A DNA stretch of 64,000 bases from Pseudooceanicola onchidii (GTDB lineage Bacteria > Pseudomonadota > Alphaproteobacteria > Rhodobacterales > Rhodobacteraceae), in NCBI RefSeq assembly GCF_004959925.1, contig NZ_SPUW01000002.1, positions 62,001 through 126,000 on the forward strand, read 5' to 3'. Positions 8,934 to 17,633 of this stretch are shown piece after piece (positions within the stretch are counted from its first letter, which is position 1; each line of letters starts with the position of its first letter). Below the pieces are notes generated by a model. That model ran no database searches and was not told where the DNA came from. It was given only the letters and a program-made list of their open reading frames with translations. A program made the translations under genes and the position numbers.

Positions 8934-10349
8934 TCAGATCGGGCGCGTCAGTCGTTCCGGATCGGTCACCTGATTGGCCAAGTCCTCGGAAAGATCGGGG
9001 ATCTCGCCCAAAAGGTCCCGGACGCTGCGTCCGGTTGTCAGAACCTGCTTGGCGAGCGTGGCCGCCCGATCGTATCCTATGATCGGTGTCAAGGCGGTAG
9101 CGACCGCTGCACCTGCGTTCAGGTGCCTGGCGCAATCTGCTTCATTGGCGGTAATCCCGACAACGCAATGAACCCTCAGCGTGTTCGCGGCATTCGTCAA
9201 AAGTGACAAGTTGTTGAGGATATTGAAGCAGATCACTGGCTCCATGACATTGAGCTGCAACTGACCGGCCTCGGCCGCCAACGTGATCGTGAGATCGGTG
9301 CCAATCACCTGGAATGCGACCTGGTTCACCACCTCTGGGATAACCGGGTTCACCTTACCCGGCATGATCGACGATCCGGGTTGCATGGGAGGCAGGTTGA
9401 TCTCGTTCAGTCCCCCGCGTGGCCCGCTGCTCAGCAGGCGAAGGTCGTTGCAGATCTTGGACAGCTTCGTTGCCAGACGTTTGGTCGTCCCCGAGAACTG
9501 CACGAAAGCACCGGTGTCCCAGCAGGCCTCCACCAGATCGGCGGCGGGCACCATCGGCAGACCCGTAAGCTGCGCAAGCTCCTGAACCGCACTTTGGCTG
9601 TATCCGGGCCTCGTATTGATACCTGTGCCGATCGCCGTGCCGCCCAGATTGACCTCGAGAAACAGCGCCGCGGCTTCCTTCAGGCGCAACACGTCTTCTC
9701 GCAGGGTCGATGCGAAGGCGTGGAACTCCTGCCCCAAAGTCATGGGCACTGCATCCTGAAGCTGGGTCCGTCCCAGTTTCAATACGGGCGCGAAAGCTTT
9801 CGCCCGTTCTTCAAAAGCGTCTGCAAGCTGGGTGACCGCAGCCACCAATTTCTTGTAACGCAACAAGATCGCCAAACGGATCGCCGTCGGGTAGACGTCG
9901 TTCGTCGATTGCGACAGGTTCACGTGGTTGTTGGGATGCACCCGCTCGTAGTCAGCCTTTTGCAGACCCAGTTTCTCGAGCGCGATGTTGGCGATCACCT
10001 CGTTCGCATTCATGTTCGTCGAAGTTCCGGCACCGCCCTGGAAAACGTCGACAGGGAACTCGGCTGCATGATGGCCCGCAATCAGCTCATCGCAAGCGTG
10101 CTCGATCGCGTCTGCGATCCCGGGGTCGATGAGGTCAAAGGCCAGGTTCGCCCTTACTGCCGCTTTCTTCACGTATCCCAGTGCCTTGAGAAGATCGGGA
10201 AAATCGGACAGCTTCGTGCTGGAGATTTCGAAGTTCCGGATGGCGCGCGCGGTCTGAGCCCCATAGTAGGCTTGCACCGGAACCTCGACCGGTCCAAGGC
10301 TGTCGGCTTCTTGCCGAAACGCCCCGGCATCTGCAAAAGCGGATGTCAT
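8934..10349 (-). CDS. aspA: Aspartate ammonia-lyase (aspartase)
   Basis: 471 residues. The fumarase/aspartase signature [11 protein letters not shown] is at 325-335 and is followed by [15 protein letters not shown], the aspartase rather than fumarase version. The blocks [15 protein letters not shown] (104-118) and [17 protein letters not shown] (193-209) also match aspartase. It converts L-aspartate to fumarate and ammonia. The start overlaps the gltL stop by one base (TGATG), so translation is coupled to the transporter. That makes import and deamination of aspartate one functional unit. A lyase acting on an N-substituted aspartate is possible but not needed. Confidence 0.92.
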   Translation of the reverse strand: MTSAFADAGAFRQEADSLGPVEVPVQAYYGAQTARAIRNFEISSTKLSDFPDLLKALGYVKKAAVRANLAFDLIDPGIADAIEHACDELIAGHHAAEFPVDVFQGGAGTSTNMNANEVIANIALEKLGLQKADYERVHPNNHVNLSQSTNDVYPTAIRLAILLRYKKLVAAVTQLADAFEERAKAFAPVLKLGRTQLQDAVPMTLGQEFHAFASTLREDVLRLKEAAALFLEVNLGGTAIGTGINTRPGYSQSAVQELAQLTGLPMVPAADLVEACWDTGAFVQFSGTTKRLATKLSKICNDLRLLSSGPRGGLNEINLPPMQPGSSIMPGKVNPVIPEVVNQVAFQVIGTDLTITLAAEAGQLQLNVMEPVICFNILNNLSLLTNAANTLRVHCVVGITANEADCARHLNAGAAVATALTPIIGYDRAATLAKQVLTTGRSVRDLLGEIPDLSEDLANQVTDPERLTRPI

Positions 10350-11101
10350 CAGTGGAGAACCTGCTGAAGGAAGGCCCTGGTGCGGTCATTCTCGGGGGCG
10401 CCGAAGAAGGTCTGCGGATCGGCCTCCTCGATCTTCTGACCGCCGTCCATGAAGACCACGCGGTCTGCGACCTGCTTCGCGAAGCCCATTTCATGGGTCA
10501 CGCAAAGCATTGTCATACCCTCTTCCGCGAGGCCGATCATCGTATCGAGGACTTCCTTGACCATCTCCGGGTCCAGTGCGGACGTCGGCTCGTCGAACAG
10601 CATGACACGCGGCTCCATGCAGAGCGCGCGCGCGATGGCGACCCTCTGTTGCTGGCCACCCGACAGTTGCCCGGGATACTTCTTGGCCTGATCCGGGATA
10701 CGCACCTTCGAGAGGTAGTGCATCGCCCGATCTTCAGCCTCTGCTTTGCTCAGGCCGCGTGCGCGGCGCGGCGCGAGCGTGCAGTTTTCCAGGATGGTCA
10801 GGTGCGGGAACAGGTTGAAGCTCTGGAACACCATCCCGACTTCGCGGCGCACCTTGGCAATATCGCGTTCAGCGCCAGTCAGTTCCTGGCCTTCAACGAC
10901 GATGCTGCCGGCGTCATGCTGTTCGATCCGATTGATACAGCGGATCAGTGTCGACTTGCCGGAGCCGGACGGGCCGCAGATGATGATGCGCTCGCCCTTG
11001 CGGACAGAGAGGTTCACCTTCTTCAGGGCTTCGAAGGTGCCATAGCGCTTACAGACATCGATCATCTCGACGACATTGGTGTTTGCGTTTGATTGGTTCA
11101 T
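10349..11101 (-). CDS. gltL: Glutamate/aspartate ABC transporter ATP-binding protein
   Basis: 250 residues. Walker [10 protein letters not shown] is at 43-51, the signature LSGGQQQR and Walker [13 protein letters not shown] follow, and the H-loop is in CVTHEMGF. The length and the polar amino-acid subclass features match GltL/GlnQ. It powers the GltJK permease. Spacing to gltK is 14 bp. Confidence 0.9.
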   Translation of the reverse strand: MNQSNANTNVVEMIDVCKRYGTFEALKKVNLSVRKGERIIICGPSGSGKSTLIRCINRIEQHDAGSIVVEGQELTGAERDIAKVRREVGMVFQSFNLFPHLTILENCTLAPRRARGLSKAEAEDRAMHYLSKVRIPDQAKKYPGQLSGGQQQRVAIARALCMEPRVMLFDEPTSALDPEMVKEVLDTMIGLAEEGMTMLCVTHEMGFAKQVADRVVFMDGGQKIEEADPQTFFGAPENDRTRAFLQQVLH

Positions 11102-11115
11102 GACTGTCTCCGACT

Positions 11116-11808
11116 TCAGCGGGTCGTTGCGATGCGGGTCCGCTTTCGTAGGACCGCGACGAGTTGAGACGCCGAGGTGCAGATGACCAGGTAGACCAAG
11201 GCGATAAAGAGATACATTTCGACGAGCGTCCCGTTCAGCTGGGCGATCTTCGACGCCGCCCCGGTCAGGTCAGTGAGCGAGAGCACGTAGACCAGAGACG
11301 TGTCCTGAAAGAGGATGATGGTCTGGTTCAGGATGATCGGGCTTGTGATCCGGAACACCTGTGGCAGCACGATCGAGCGATAGGTCGTCGCCGTGGACAG
11401 GGAGAGAGCCTTGGCAGCCTCGTATTGCCCCTTGTTCACGGACCGCAGGCCGACACGGATGATTTCCGAATAGTAGGCTGCCTCGAACAGCGAGAAGGTG
11501 ATGATGGCAGTCCACAATCCCCCGATTGGCACGGGCCGACCGCTGTTCATCATCGCCCCAATGATGAGAGGCACCAGGAAGAAGAACCAGAAGAGGACCA
11601 TGATCAGCGGGATGGATCGCATGATCGCGACATAGACTTTCGCCAAGGGGGACAGGACCGGCACCTCGAGATGCTGGACCAGTGCAAGAGCGACCCCAAG
11701 GACAAGCCCGGCCGCGAAGGCCACAACCGTCAGGGTGAGCGAGAACTGAAGACCCTTCCAGAGATAGGGAAGGGCGTCTGCCACAACCGAGAAATCCAAG
11801 CCGTTCAT
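11116..11808 (-). CDS. gltK: Glutamate/aspartate ABC transporter permease GltK
   Basis: 230 residues from the ATG at 11808, which overlaps the stop of gltJ by 4 bp; a longer open frame to 12522 is an artefact inside gltJ. It has about five membrane helices and the EAA loop ([22 protein letters not shown]). It forms the inner-membrane channel with GltJ for acidic amino acids. Confidence 0.9.
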   Translation of the reverse strand: MNGLDFSVVADALPYLWKGLQFSLTLTVVAFAAGLVLGVALALVQHLEVPVLSPLAKVYVAIMRSIPLIMVLFWFFFLVPLIIGAMMNSGRPVPIGGLWTAIITFSLFEAAYYSEIIRVGLRSVNKGQYEAAKALSLSTATTYRSIVLPQVFRITSPIILNQTIILFQDTSLVYVLSLTDLTGAASKIAQLNGTLVEMYLFIALVYLVICTSASQLVAVLRKRTRIATTR

Positions 11809-12572
11809 GCTGCACCTCGCTTTCCGAAAAGTCCGAACAACGGCTTCCGGGCAGGTTTGGAAGGGGATGTTCCGGGGATGTGATATTTGGCGTCGATCCA
11901 GAGCATCAGGCGATAGGCCACCAGGGCGAGCAGGAGATAGATGATCGTCGCCGAAGCGAAGGCACCAAATGTCTGGAAGGTATTCTCCGAAATCTGGCGG
12001 GCTTGGGCGGTCAGCTCCAGAAGCCCGATCGTCAGGGCCACGGACGTGTTCTTGTAGATGCCCATCACCTCGCTTGTGAGGCTGGGAATGATCAAACGCA
12101 ACGCCTGCGGAACGACCACGAAGCGGCGGGTATCCAACTGGCTGAGGCCGAGGGCGGCCGCCGCCTCTTCCTGTCCCTGCGGCAAGGCTTCGATGCCTGC
12201 GCGAACCTGTTCCGCGACACGGGCCGCCGTGTAGGTGCCCAAGCAGAGCAATGCGGGAAAAAACGCACCCCATGGCGGTGGCAGTTGCTTGACCCAGGTT
12301 CCAAGCCCGGTCGGCAGCAACTCGGGCAGGACGAAATACCAGAGGAACATCTGCACCAGAACCGGGATGTTCCGGAAAATCTCGACATAAAGTCGCGAGA
12401 GCGCGGCAATGACCCTGCTCTTGCTGGTCCGACCGACCCCAACCAGCACCCCGATGGCGAAGGCGATCCACCATCCGATGAAAGCAAGAGCGAGAGTCCA
12501 GCCCAGACCCGACAGAAGCCATTCGAGATATAGCCGTCCATCAAAGCCACGTTGGAATAACACGTCAAACAT
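11805..12572 (-). CDS. gltJ: Glutamate/aspartate ABC transporter permease GltJ
   Basis: 255 residues with hydrophobic helices spaced as in the HisM/GltJ family. The EAA loop is QEEAAAALGLSQLDTRRFVVVPQ. The C-terminal tail (YHIPGTSPSKPARK) is a little longer than usual. It is separated from the upstream binding-protein gene by 56 bp containing a stable hairpin, so it may be expressed less than gltI. Confidence 0.9.
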   Translation of the reverse strand: MFDVLFQRGFDGRLYLEWLLSGLGWTLALAFIGWWIAFAIGVLVGVGRTSKSRVIAALSRLYVEIFRNIPVLVQMFLWYFVLPELLPTGLGTWVKQLPPPWGAFFPALLCLGTYTAARVAEQVRAGIEALPQGQEEAAAALGLSQLDTRRFVVVPQALRLIIPSLTSEVMGIYKNTSVALTIGLLELTAQARQISENTFQTFGAFASATIIYLLLALVAYRLMLWIDAKYHIPGTSPSKPARKPLFGLFGKRGAA

Positions 12573-12592
12573 TCGGCTTTCCCTGTCGTAGG

Positions 12593-12617
12593 TCCGGCCC
12601 CGCGACGCAGGGCCGGA
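12593..12617 (-). promoter_or_regulatory. Intercistronic hairpin between gltI and gltJ
   Basis: A perfect 8-bp stem (TCCGGCCC/GGGCCGGA) encloses a 9-base loop just after the gltI stop. There is no U-run, so it is better read as an mRNA-stabilising or partial-attenuation element, of the kind commonly found after periplasmic binding-protein genes that need high expression. Confidence 0.6.
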
Positions 12618-12628
12618 TTAGGCTTGGG

Positions 12629-13516
12629 TTACTCGACGGAGTCGCTCGGATTTGCGACGCGCTCTTTCAGGGCTTCGCTCATCGGGAAGTCGAGGTTCTG
12701 GTTCTTCGGCGGAATCGGCTGCATGAACCATTTCTCGTAGGCCTGGGTAAACTCACCCGACGCCATCATGTCGGACAGCACACCGTCCACCAGCGCCTTG
12801 AACTCGGCGTCATCCTTCGCGAACATCAGGCCATAGTAGATCTTGTCGTAGCTGTCGGGAAGGAAGGCCAGCGTGCTGGGGTCCGACGCCGCGGCGCGAA
12901 GTCCGGCGAGCAGGATATCGTCTTCGAGGAACGCCTTGGCACGGCCAGACGTCAGCATCAGGAACGATTCCGCATGGTCCTTCGCCTGCACGAGGTTGAG
13001 GTCGAGGCCGTCGGTCGACATCTGCTGGGCAAAACCAACGGCATTGGAGCCCTGGGTCGCAACGACGGTCTGCCCTTTCAGGTCGGCCGCTTCCTTCAGG
13101 CCACTGGCGCTCATGGTCAGCCAGGCCGGCTGGCTCACGAAGGTCGCGACGCTGAACGAGACCTGTTCCTGACGGGTCTTGTTGTTCGCAGTGCCGCCGC
13201 ACTCGATGTCGACCGTGCCGTTCTGGATCAGGGGGATCCGGTTGGAGGAGTTGACGGGAACATAGTTCACGTCGATTTCCTCGCCCAGATCGGCCTCGAT
13301 CTTGGCAACGATCTTCTCGCACAGGTCCAGCGAGAAGCCGACGGGCTCCTGGTTGGCCCCAAGGTAGGAGAAGGGGATCGAGGCCTCACGATGACCGATC
13401 GTGATGGACCCGTTGTCCTTGATGCGATCAAGCGTGACGCTATCCGCGCTGGCCGCCGAGGCGGCAACCATCAGGACAGCAGCGATTGCAGAGGTTGCTT
13501 TGGTGTTGGACTTCAT
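12629..13516 (-). CDS. gltI: Glutamate/aspartate ABC transporter substrate-binding protein
   Basis: 295 residues from the ATG at 13516, which begins a clear signal peptide (MKSNTKATSAIAAVLMVAASAASA). An extension to 13576 lacks this logic. The mature protein resembles E. coli GltI throughout: IGHREASIPFSY, NRIPLIQNGTVDIECG, KDHAESF, and the ending KWFMQPIPPKN. It binds acidic amino acids in the periplasm and delivers them to GltJK. Confidence 0.9.
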   Translation of the reverse strand: MKSNTKATSAIAAVLMVAASAASADSVTLDRIKDNGSITIGHREASIPFSYLGANQEPVGFSLDLCEKIVAKIEADLGEEIDVNYVPVNSSNRIPLIQNGTVDIECGGTANNKTRQEQVSFSVATFVSQPAWLTMSASGLKEAADLKGQTVVATQGSNAVGFAQQMSTDGLDLNLVQAKDHAESFLMLTSGRAKAFLEDDILLAGLRAAASDPSTLAFLPDSYDKIYYGLMFAKDDAEFKALVDGVLSDMMASGEFTQAYEKWFMQPIPPKNQNLDFPMSEALKERVANPSDSVE

Positions 13517-13580
13517 GGTTCTCTCCCTGTTCGGAGTTGATGACACGGGCTCGCCTTCTCTGCGGCAAGCCCGCAAGAGC

Positions 13581-14732
13581 TCACGCAGCGATGCTGGCGA
13601 GTTTTTCGTCGGCGACCTTCAGGAACCGATCGATGTCAGCGGCATCGCTGAACATTCCCAGTGAAATGCGAATTCCGTCCCGTTCGGGCGAAACGCGAAC
13701 ATTCATTCTCTCGAGGAACGGCACCCACTCGTCCGCTGGCAGGGCCGCCACGTAGATGTGGGGCGCGCGGGCCTTGCGGTCGCGGGGCCCCACGAGCTTG
13801 ACCCCAAGCTTGTCGAGGCCCGCGATCAGGCGGTCCCCAAGGTCGTAGCAATGCGCCTCGATCTCGTGAACGCCGACCTCGTTGATCAGGTCGAGCGCCG
13901 CTCCGAGCGCCATGGCGCCCGGAAGGTTGAAGTTGCCGATCTCGAAACGGCGAGCCGTTGCGGCAAGCGCCATGTTGTCGTGGCGGGCGATGAAATCGGC
14001 CGGCGGGTTTTCCACCGTGATGGCGGCCATGTAGGCCGGTTTTGCGTCGGCGAATTCCCGGTTCCAGTAAAGGAAACCCAGACCCTGCGGGACGAGCAGC
14101 CCCTTGTGCGTTCCGGACCCGACGAAAGTCGCACCGATGGCCTTCACATCGACGGGAGTGACCCCGATGCCCTGCATCACGTCCACGACAAAGTGGATCC
14201 CGCGTTCGCGGCACAGGCGTCCGACACTCGCGACGTCGAACAGGTGTCCGGCATGGAAGGTGACCAGGGACATCGAGATCGCCTTGGTGTTGTCCTGCAC
14301 ATACTGTGCGACATACGCACCATCGACACGCTCCGGCATCGGAACGAAGCGAGTGGATACACCGTTCTGTGCGAGATTCATGAATGCATAAGCGTTGTTG
14401 GGATGATCTCCCTCCAACATTAGAACCTCGTCGCCCTCCTTCAGCCCGAGGGCGTTCGCCGCGATATTCATCGCCTCGGAGGTGTTCTTGGTGAACGCGA
14501 TCTCTTCAGGCGATGCATTGATGAACGACGCCAGTTTGCGGCGCGTCTCTTCCATCTCGTCGATCCAGCCGGATTTCGGACCGGCATCTTCGAAGGACGA
14601 CGCGATGAACTGTTCAAGCTTCTCCTTTACCGGCACGCACATCGGAGCCTGAAAGCCGCTGTCAAGGTAGGTGATCTTCTTGGACGACGGGAACACATCT
14701 CTCAGCCCGGCTACGTCGTAGGATTTTGCCAT
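13581..14732 (-). CDS. Class V aminotransferase, PLP-dependent (cysteine desulfurase-like fold)
   Basis: 383 residues. The PLP lysine is Lys210 in GSGTHKGLL, and Asp184/Gln187 in VVDVMQ fit the cofactor-contacting pair of the class V fold. The family includes cysteine desulfurases, isopenicillin N epimerase-like enzymes and serine-glyoxylate aminotransferases. I see no clear active-site cysteine loop of a true sulfurtransferase, so an aminotransferase, lyase or epimerase role is more likely. It is the first gene of the operon with gltIJKL, aspA and frmA, 64 bp before gltI, so it probably acts on the imported amino acid or a relative of it. The substrate is unknown. Confidence 0.8.
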   Translation of the reverse strand: MAKSYDVAGLRDVFPSSKKITYLDSGFQAPMCVPVKEKLEQFIASSFEDAGPKSGWIDEMEETRRKLASFINASPEEIAFTKNTSEAMNIAANALGLKEGDEVLMLEGDHPNNAYAFMNLAQNGVSTRFVPMPERVDGAYVAQYVQDNTKAISMSLVTFHAGHLFDVASVGRLCRERGIHFVVDVMQGIGVTPVDVKAIGATFVGSGTHKGLLVPQGLGFLYWNREFADAKPAYMAAITVENPPADFIARHDNMALAATARRFEIGNFNLPGAMALGAALDLINEVGVHEIEAHCYDLGDRLIAGLDKLGVKLVGPRDRKARAPHIYVAALPADEWVPFLERMNVRVSPERDGIRISLGMFSDAADIDRFLKVADEKLASIAA

Positions 14733-14795
14733 TTTCTCACTCTCTCGCTGATCGGTCGCGCCTGATCGGCATGATCGATTTTCGAAAATAAATAT

Positions 14796-14810
14796 CTCGA
14801 TAAACGATAC
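14796..14810. promoter_or_regulatory. Candidate IclR operator, copy 2
   Basis: CTCGATAAACGATAC lies about 65 bp upstream of the aminotransferase start, inside an AT-rich promoter-like stretch. It also overlaps an imperfect TATC...GATA dyad, and a perfect ATTTTCGAAAAT palindrome lies close by (about 14778-14789). It is the partner of the iclR-proximal copy at 7612-7626. Confidence 0.4.
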
Positions 14811-15527
14811 TTGGAGTGAGCCCCGCCCGTGCGTCCAGAGTATTTTTCACAGAACGTTAGTATTTATTCCGTTTTTTAAGAATTATTTCCTTGTTCAGTT
14901 TGAAACGCCTGCGCGGGAAGCAAGGTAGCCAACTACAAATACAGCTCGGTGCGTCCGGAAGGTTGCTGGAGCGTGTGCCTCACCAACACCTGCAAGACGC
15001 TGTCGGCTTGACGTAGGTGTCACGCGATGCCTTTTCCCACAGCGCGATCGGATAAAACGTCCCGAATGCATTGCATTATCCCGATGGCGTCACCAGCCCG
15101 CCATCGGGGGACAGCCGGGAAAATCCGGCTTCCGAAACTCCACGGTTGGGGAGCAGTGCAATCGGAGAACAGGCTAACCTCAAACCGCGAACTTTTCAGG
15201 GGAGCAGGTTAAGCCCGATTGCCGAACGACGACGGCAGAGTTCGTTCGGAAGATTATTCGAACGCCGCGACCGCTTACCGGTCCAACCCCGGACCCCACG
15301 CACGAGCTTCACAGACTGTATATAAGTAATGCCGGACATGCCGAGCTCTGAGATCCGTGCTGCTATGCCCGGCATTAGAAGGTGAGCATCGCCAGTTTCC
15401 GGGCTGAGACCATGCTACACGACTCTCTCGGGTGGATGACTTCAAAAGCACCGCCACTGGGTCCAACCCTGACGGTAAATGTGGATCAGGCGATTTTTGG
15501 TCCGCTTACAAAGCAACACCGGCAATG

Positions 15528-15557
15528 AAACCTCTCGAATATTCCTTCGAGAGGTTT
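15528..15557 (+). terminator. Terminator-like hairpin in the leader of the repeat-protein gene
   Basis: A 12-bp perfect stem (AAACCTCTCGAA with its complement) closes a 6-base loop and ends in TTTTC. It lies about 80 bp before the start at 15640. It could end an upstream small transcript or act as an attenuator in the leader; the U-run is short. Confidence 0.5.
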
Positions 15558-15639
15558 TCAGGAAGTAAATCTTTCACTAATTGTATCTCAAAAAGGCGTG
15601 GTGGCATCTTCGACGCGAGCTCAAATTAGAGAGATTGAA

Positions 15640-15999
15640 ATGACAAAATTCCTACTTATCGTTTCTTCCGTATCAGTCCTTGCTATGGGTCCCAGCATCG
15701 CTGGAGCCCAAAGCTACAGTTGCTCGACTGATAGCTTTGGAACAACGCGATGCAGCGACGGCAGAACTTATTCAACAGATTCTTTCGGAACAACGCGCGA
15801 TAACCACGGGAATTCTTGGTATACTGACTCCTTCGGAACCACGCGTGGGAGTGATGGAAGCGTATACTCTACTGACTCCTTTGGAACAACCCGCGACAAC
15901 TATGGAAATAGTTGGTCTACAGATTCCTTCGGAACAACGAGAGGAAGCAACGGAACGTCTTGCTCCACTGATTCCTTTGGCACAATGCGATGCTACTGA
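15640..15999 (+). CDS. Small exported protein of six 16-residue STDSFGTTR repeats
   Basis: 119 residues. The ATG at 15640 starts a signal peptide (MTKFLLIVSSVSVLAMG, cleavage probably after AGAQ). The rest is six repeats; the Asp of each TDSFGT core falls at residues 31, 47, 63, 79, 95 and 111, an exact 16-residue period. The linkers alternate between xSDG/xSNG and DNxGNSW types. The first and last repeats carry CSTDSFGT(T/M)RC, so cysteines cap both ends while inner repeats have none. Codons for the core differ between repeats while the amino acids stay the same, which indicates selection on the protein. A small disulfide-capped beta-solenoid is a reasonable guess. Function unknown; small TDSFG-repeat proteins occur in other proteobacteria. 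No partner gene is evident. Confidence 0.75.
   Translation: MTKFLLIVSSVSVLAMGPSIAGAQSYSCSTDSFGTTRCSDGRTYSTDSFGTTRDNHGNSWYTDSFGTTRGSDGSVYSTDSFGTTRDNYGNSWSTDSFGTTRGSNGTSCSTDSFGTMRCY
15724..15990 (+). repeat. Six tandem 48-bp coding repeats
   Basis: Coding repeats of exactly 48 bp spanning the STDSFGT(T/M)R cores. Third codon positions vary (for example gatagc, gattct, gactcc for Asp-Ser), so the array is old rather than freshly expanded. Confidence 0.8.
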
Positions 16000-16027
16000 A
16001 TCAGACCGCAAAATCTCTACGTGAATT

Positions 16028-16053
16028 AAGCCGCGCTGAATTCAGCGCGGCTT
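16028..16053. terminator. Bidirectional hairpin between convergent genes
   Basis: A 26-bp perfect palindrome with arm AAGCCGCGCTGAA lies between the repeat-protein gene and the convergent hydrolase gene. It can fold as a GC-rich hairpin on either strand. T-runs are weak, so termination strength is uncertain. Confidence 0.65.
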
Positions 16054-16090
16054 CAACATTTACTGTCAGGGGCTGGCCACTGGGTCTGTC

Positions 16091-17632
16091 TCAGGTCATC
16101 TCACGCACGAGCATCAATTTTGGTTTCTCGGTGAACGCACCATTTACATTTACGCGCCTGATAAGCGTCACCTTTCCAGATGATAGCTCGAAATCGAAGT
16201 TATCTCTAAAAGCCGTTTCAACATACTGACATGCGACTCGAAAGACGTTCGGAGCGACCCATCCAGAGGTGGCGACGACATGCAGCAATTCAGGTTCGTA
16301 GCCGTGATGTAGACCAAATCCGGGCATTGAAGTTGTGCCTTTGTTGTAGCGTCCAGCAACTCCTGCTTCGATGACGTGGAACTCGCCGTGAACCATTAGT
16401 GTCAAAATACAATGGTCCTGATCAATTTCGAGGGACACAGAAGAGACGCCATCGACATTGGCATCGACGGCGAATGTTCCCACGAGGGAAGCGGCATCGA
16501 CTGGTTCGTCCACTTGGTTTGGCAGTAGACTTACTGTCAGCCCACTCTGTCTCGCCCGGAGGTGGTCGTCGACGGCCGCCCCTCCCGGCACGCCGAAGAG
16601 ACTGTCGAGATGCTGCCAGATGATTGGAGGAAGGCCGACATCCGGTCGGCTGATCGAACCAGGAACAGCCGCGGTCGTGGCAATTACGGCGTCAAGCTCG
16701 GGGAAAACGAAGATATACTGGCCGAACGCCCCGAAGGCGAAATAGCCAGGCTTTCCGGGCAGAACCCACCAGTGCAAACCGTAAGGGTTTGATCCGGTCG
16801 GGGCAGACGCTTGGGCGGCCCACCCCGCCGGAAGCAGCCTTCGCCCGTCCCACATGCCGTCGTTCAGATAAAGAAGTCCGAGCTTGAGGATGTCGGATGT
16901 CGTGGCGCTCGCACCGTTGCCACCGGGATTTATCCCCTCCGGTCCCGCATCCCAGAGCAGTGAGGTCATCCCCGCGGGCTTGAACAAGCGATCGCGCAGA
17001 TAGTTGGCCATCGGCATGCCCGTCACACGCGAGATGATGGCAGAGAGCATGAAGCTCGTGGCGCTGGAATACTGGAACCTTTCTCCCGGTTCGTGGGGAA
17101 CCGGGATCTTGAGAAATTCATCCACCCAACTGGTCGGAATGCTGCGCCAGACTGAGCCTGACACACCCCTGTCGTGTCCGGAGGTCTGACTCAAAAGATG
17201 CCTCACACGCATCCGGGAGAGGTTGCCGGACCCGAATTTTTCAATTCTCTCTGGGAAGTAGGTGGAGACGAGCGCGTCCAGATCAACCAGCCCTTCGCCG
17301 ACGGCAATTCCAACCGCCGTGGATGTGAAGGCCTTGGTCACCGAGTGAAGCATGTGGGTCCGCTCAGGCTCGTAGGGTTGCCACCATCCTTCGACCGCAA
17401 CCTTTCCATGGCGCGCAATCATCAGGCTGTGCATTTCGATGCCTGCCGCATCCAAAGCATCGAGCAAAGCCTCAACGGCGGGTGAGGAAACACCGACAGC
17501 TGTCGGTGTGCATCTTTCCAGTCCGTCGTTCGACGCCCCTGCCTGTATGTCATTCATCGCTTCGACCATCGTCTGCACCCTGCCTGTAGTTTTGGCTGCG
17601 GCCCCGAAGACAGGTCCGCAGCCGAATATCAT
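16091..17632 (-). CDS. Beta-lactamase-family (class C fold) serine hydrolase
   Basis: 513 residues. The nucleophile motif S-x-x-K is SVTK (in HMLHSVTKAFT, about residue 96), and the second motif is Y-S-S in FQYSSATSF. A C-terminal extension of about 130 residues follows the catalytic domain. Such proteins are usually esterases, amidases or D-aminopeptidases rather than antibiotic-destroying enzymes. No export signal is obvious. The ATG at 17632 sits one base after the stop of the binding-protein gene. A later ATG at 17569 is an alternative start. It is the last gene of the GntR-permease-ATPase-binding-protein operon, so it may hydrolyse the imported ester or amide. Confidence 0.8.
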   Translation of the reverse strand: MIFGCGPVFGAAAKTTGRVQTMVEAMNDIQAGASNDGLERCTPTAVGVSSPAVEALLDALDAAGIEMHSLMIARHGKVAVEGWWQPYEPERTHMLHSVTKAFTSTAVGIAVGEGLVDLDALVSTYFPERIEKFGSGNLSRMRVRHLLSQTSGHDRGVSGSVWRSIPTSWVDEFLKIPVPHEPGERFQYSSATSFMLSAIISRVTGMPMANYLRDRLFKPAGMTSLLWDAGPEGINPGGNGASATTSDILKLGLLYLNDGMWDGRRLLPAGWAAQASAPTGSNPYGLHWWVLPGKPGYFAFGAFGQYIFVFPELDAVIATTAAVPGSISRPDVGLPPIIWQHLDSLFGVPGGAAVDDHLRARQSGLTVSLLPNQVDEPVDAASLVGTFAVDANVDGVSSVSLEIDQDHCILTLMVHGEFHVIEAGVAGRYNKGTTSMPGFGLHHGYEPELLHVVATSGWVAPNVFRVACQYVETAFRDNFDFELSSGKVTLIRRVNVNGAFTEKPKLMLVREMT

Positions 17633-17633
17633 G

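Larger units (their letters stand above)
14733..15639. other. 900-bp intergenic region between the amino-acid operon and the repeat-protein gene
   Basis: No credible gene is seen. The left part (14740-14900) holds the minus-strand promoter and candidate IclR operator. The middle shows an inverted repeat AATGCCGG (15328-15335) / CCGGCATT (15369-15376). The right part holds a terminator-like hairpin at 15528-15557 and the leader of the repeat-protein gene. Short open frames here have no codon bias or start signals. Confidence 0.5.

Noticed and set aside
15680-16024. Overlapping plus-strand frame (114 codons) in the repeat-protein gene
   Set aside because: It also shows a 16-codon period, but only because it is an alternative frame of the 48-bp repeats; it has no signal peptide or own start signal.
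16091-17632. Antibiotic-resistance beta-lactamase
   Set aside because: The S-x-x-K fold is shared by many esterases and peptidases; the operon context, lack of a signal peptide and long C-terminal extension argue against resistance.
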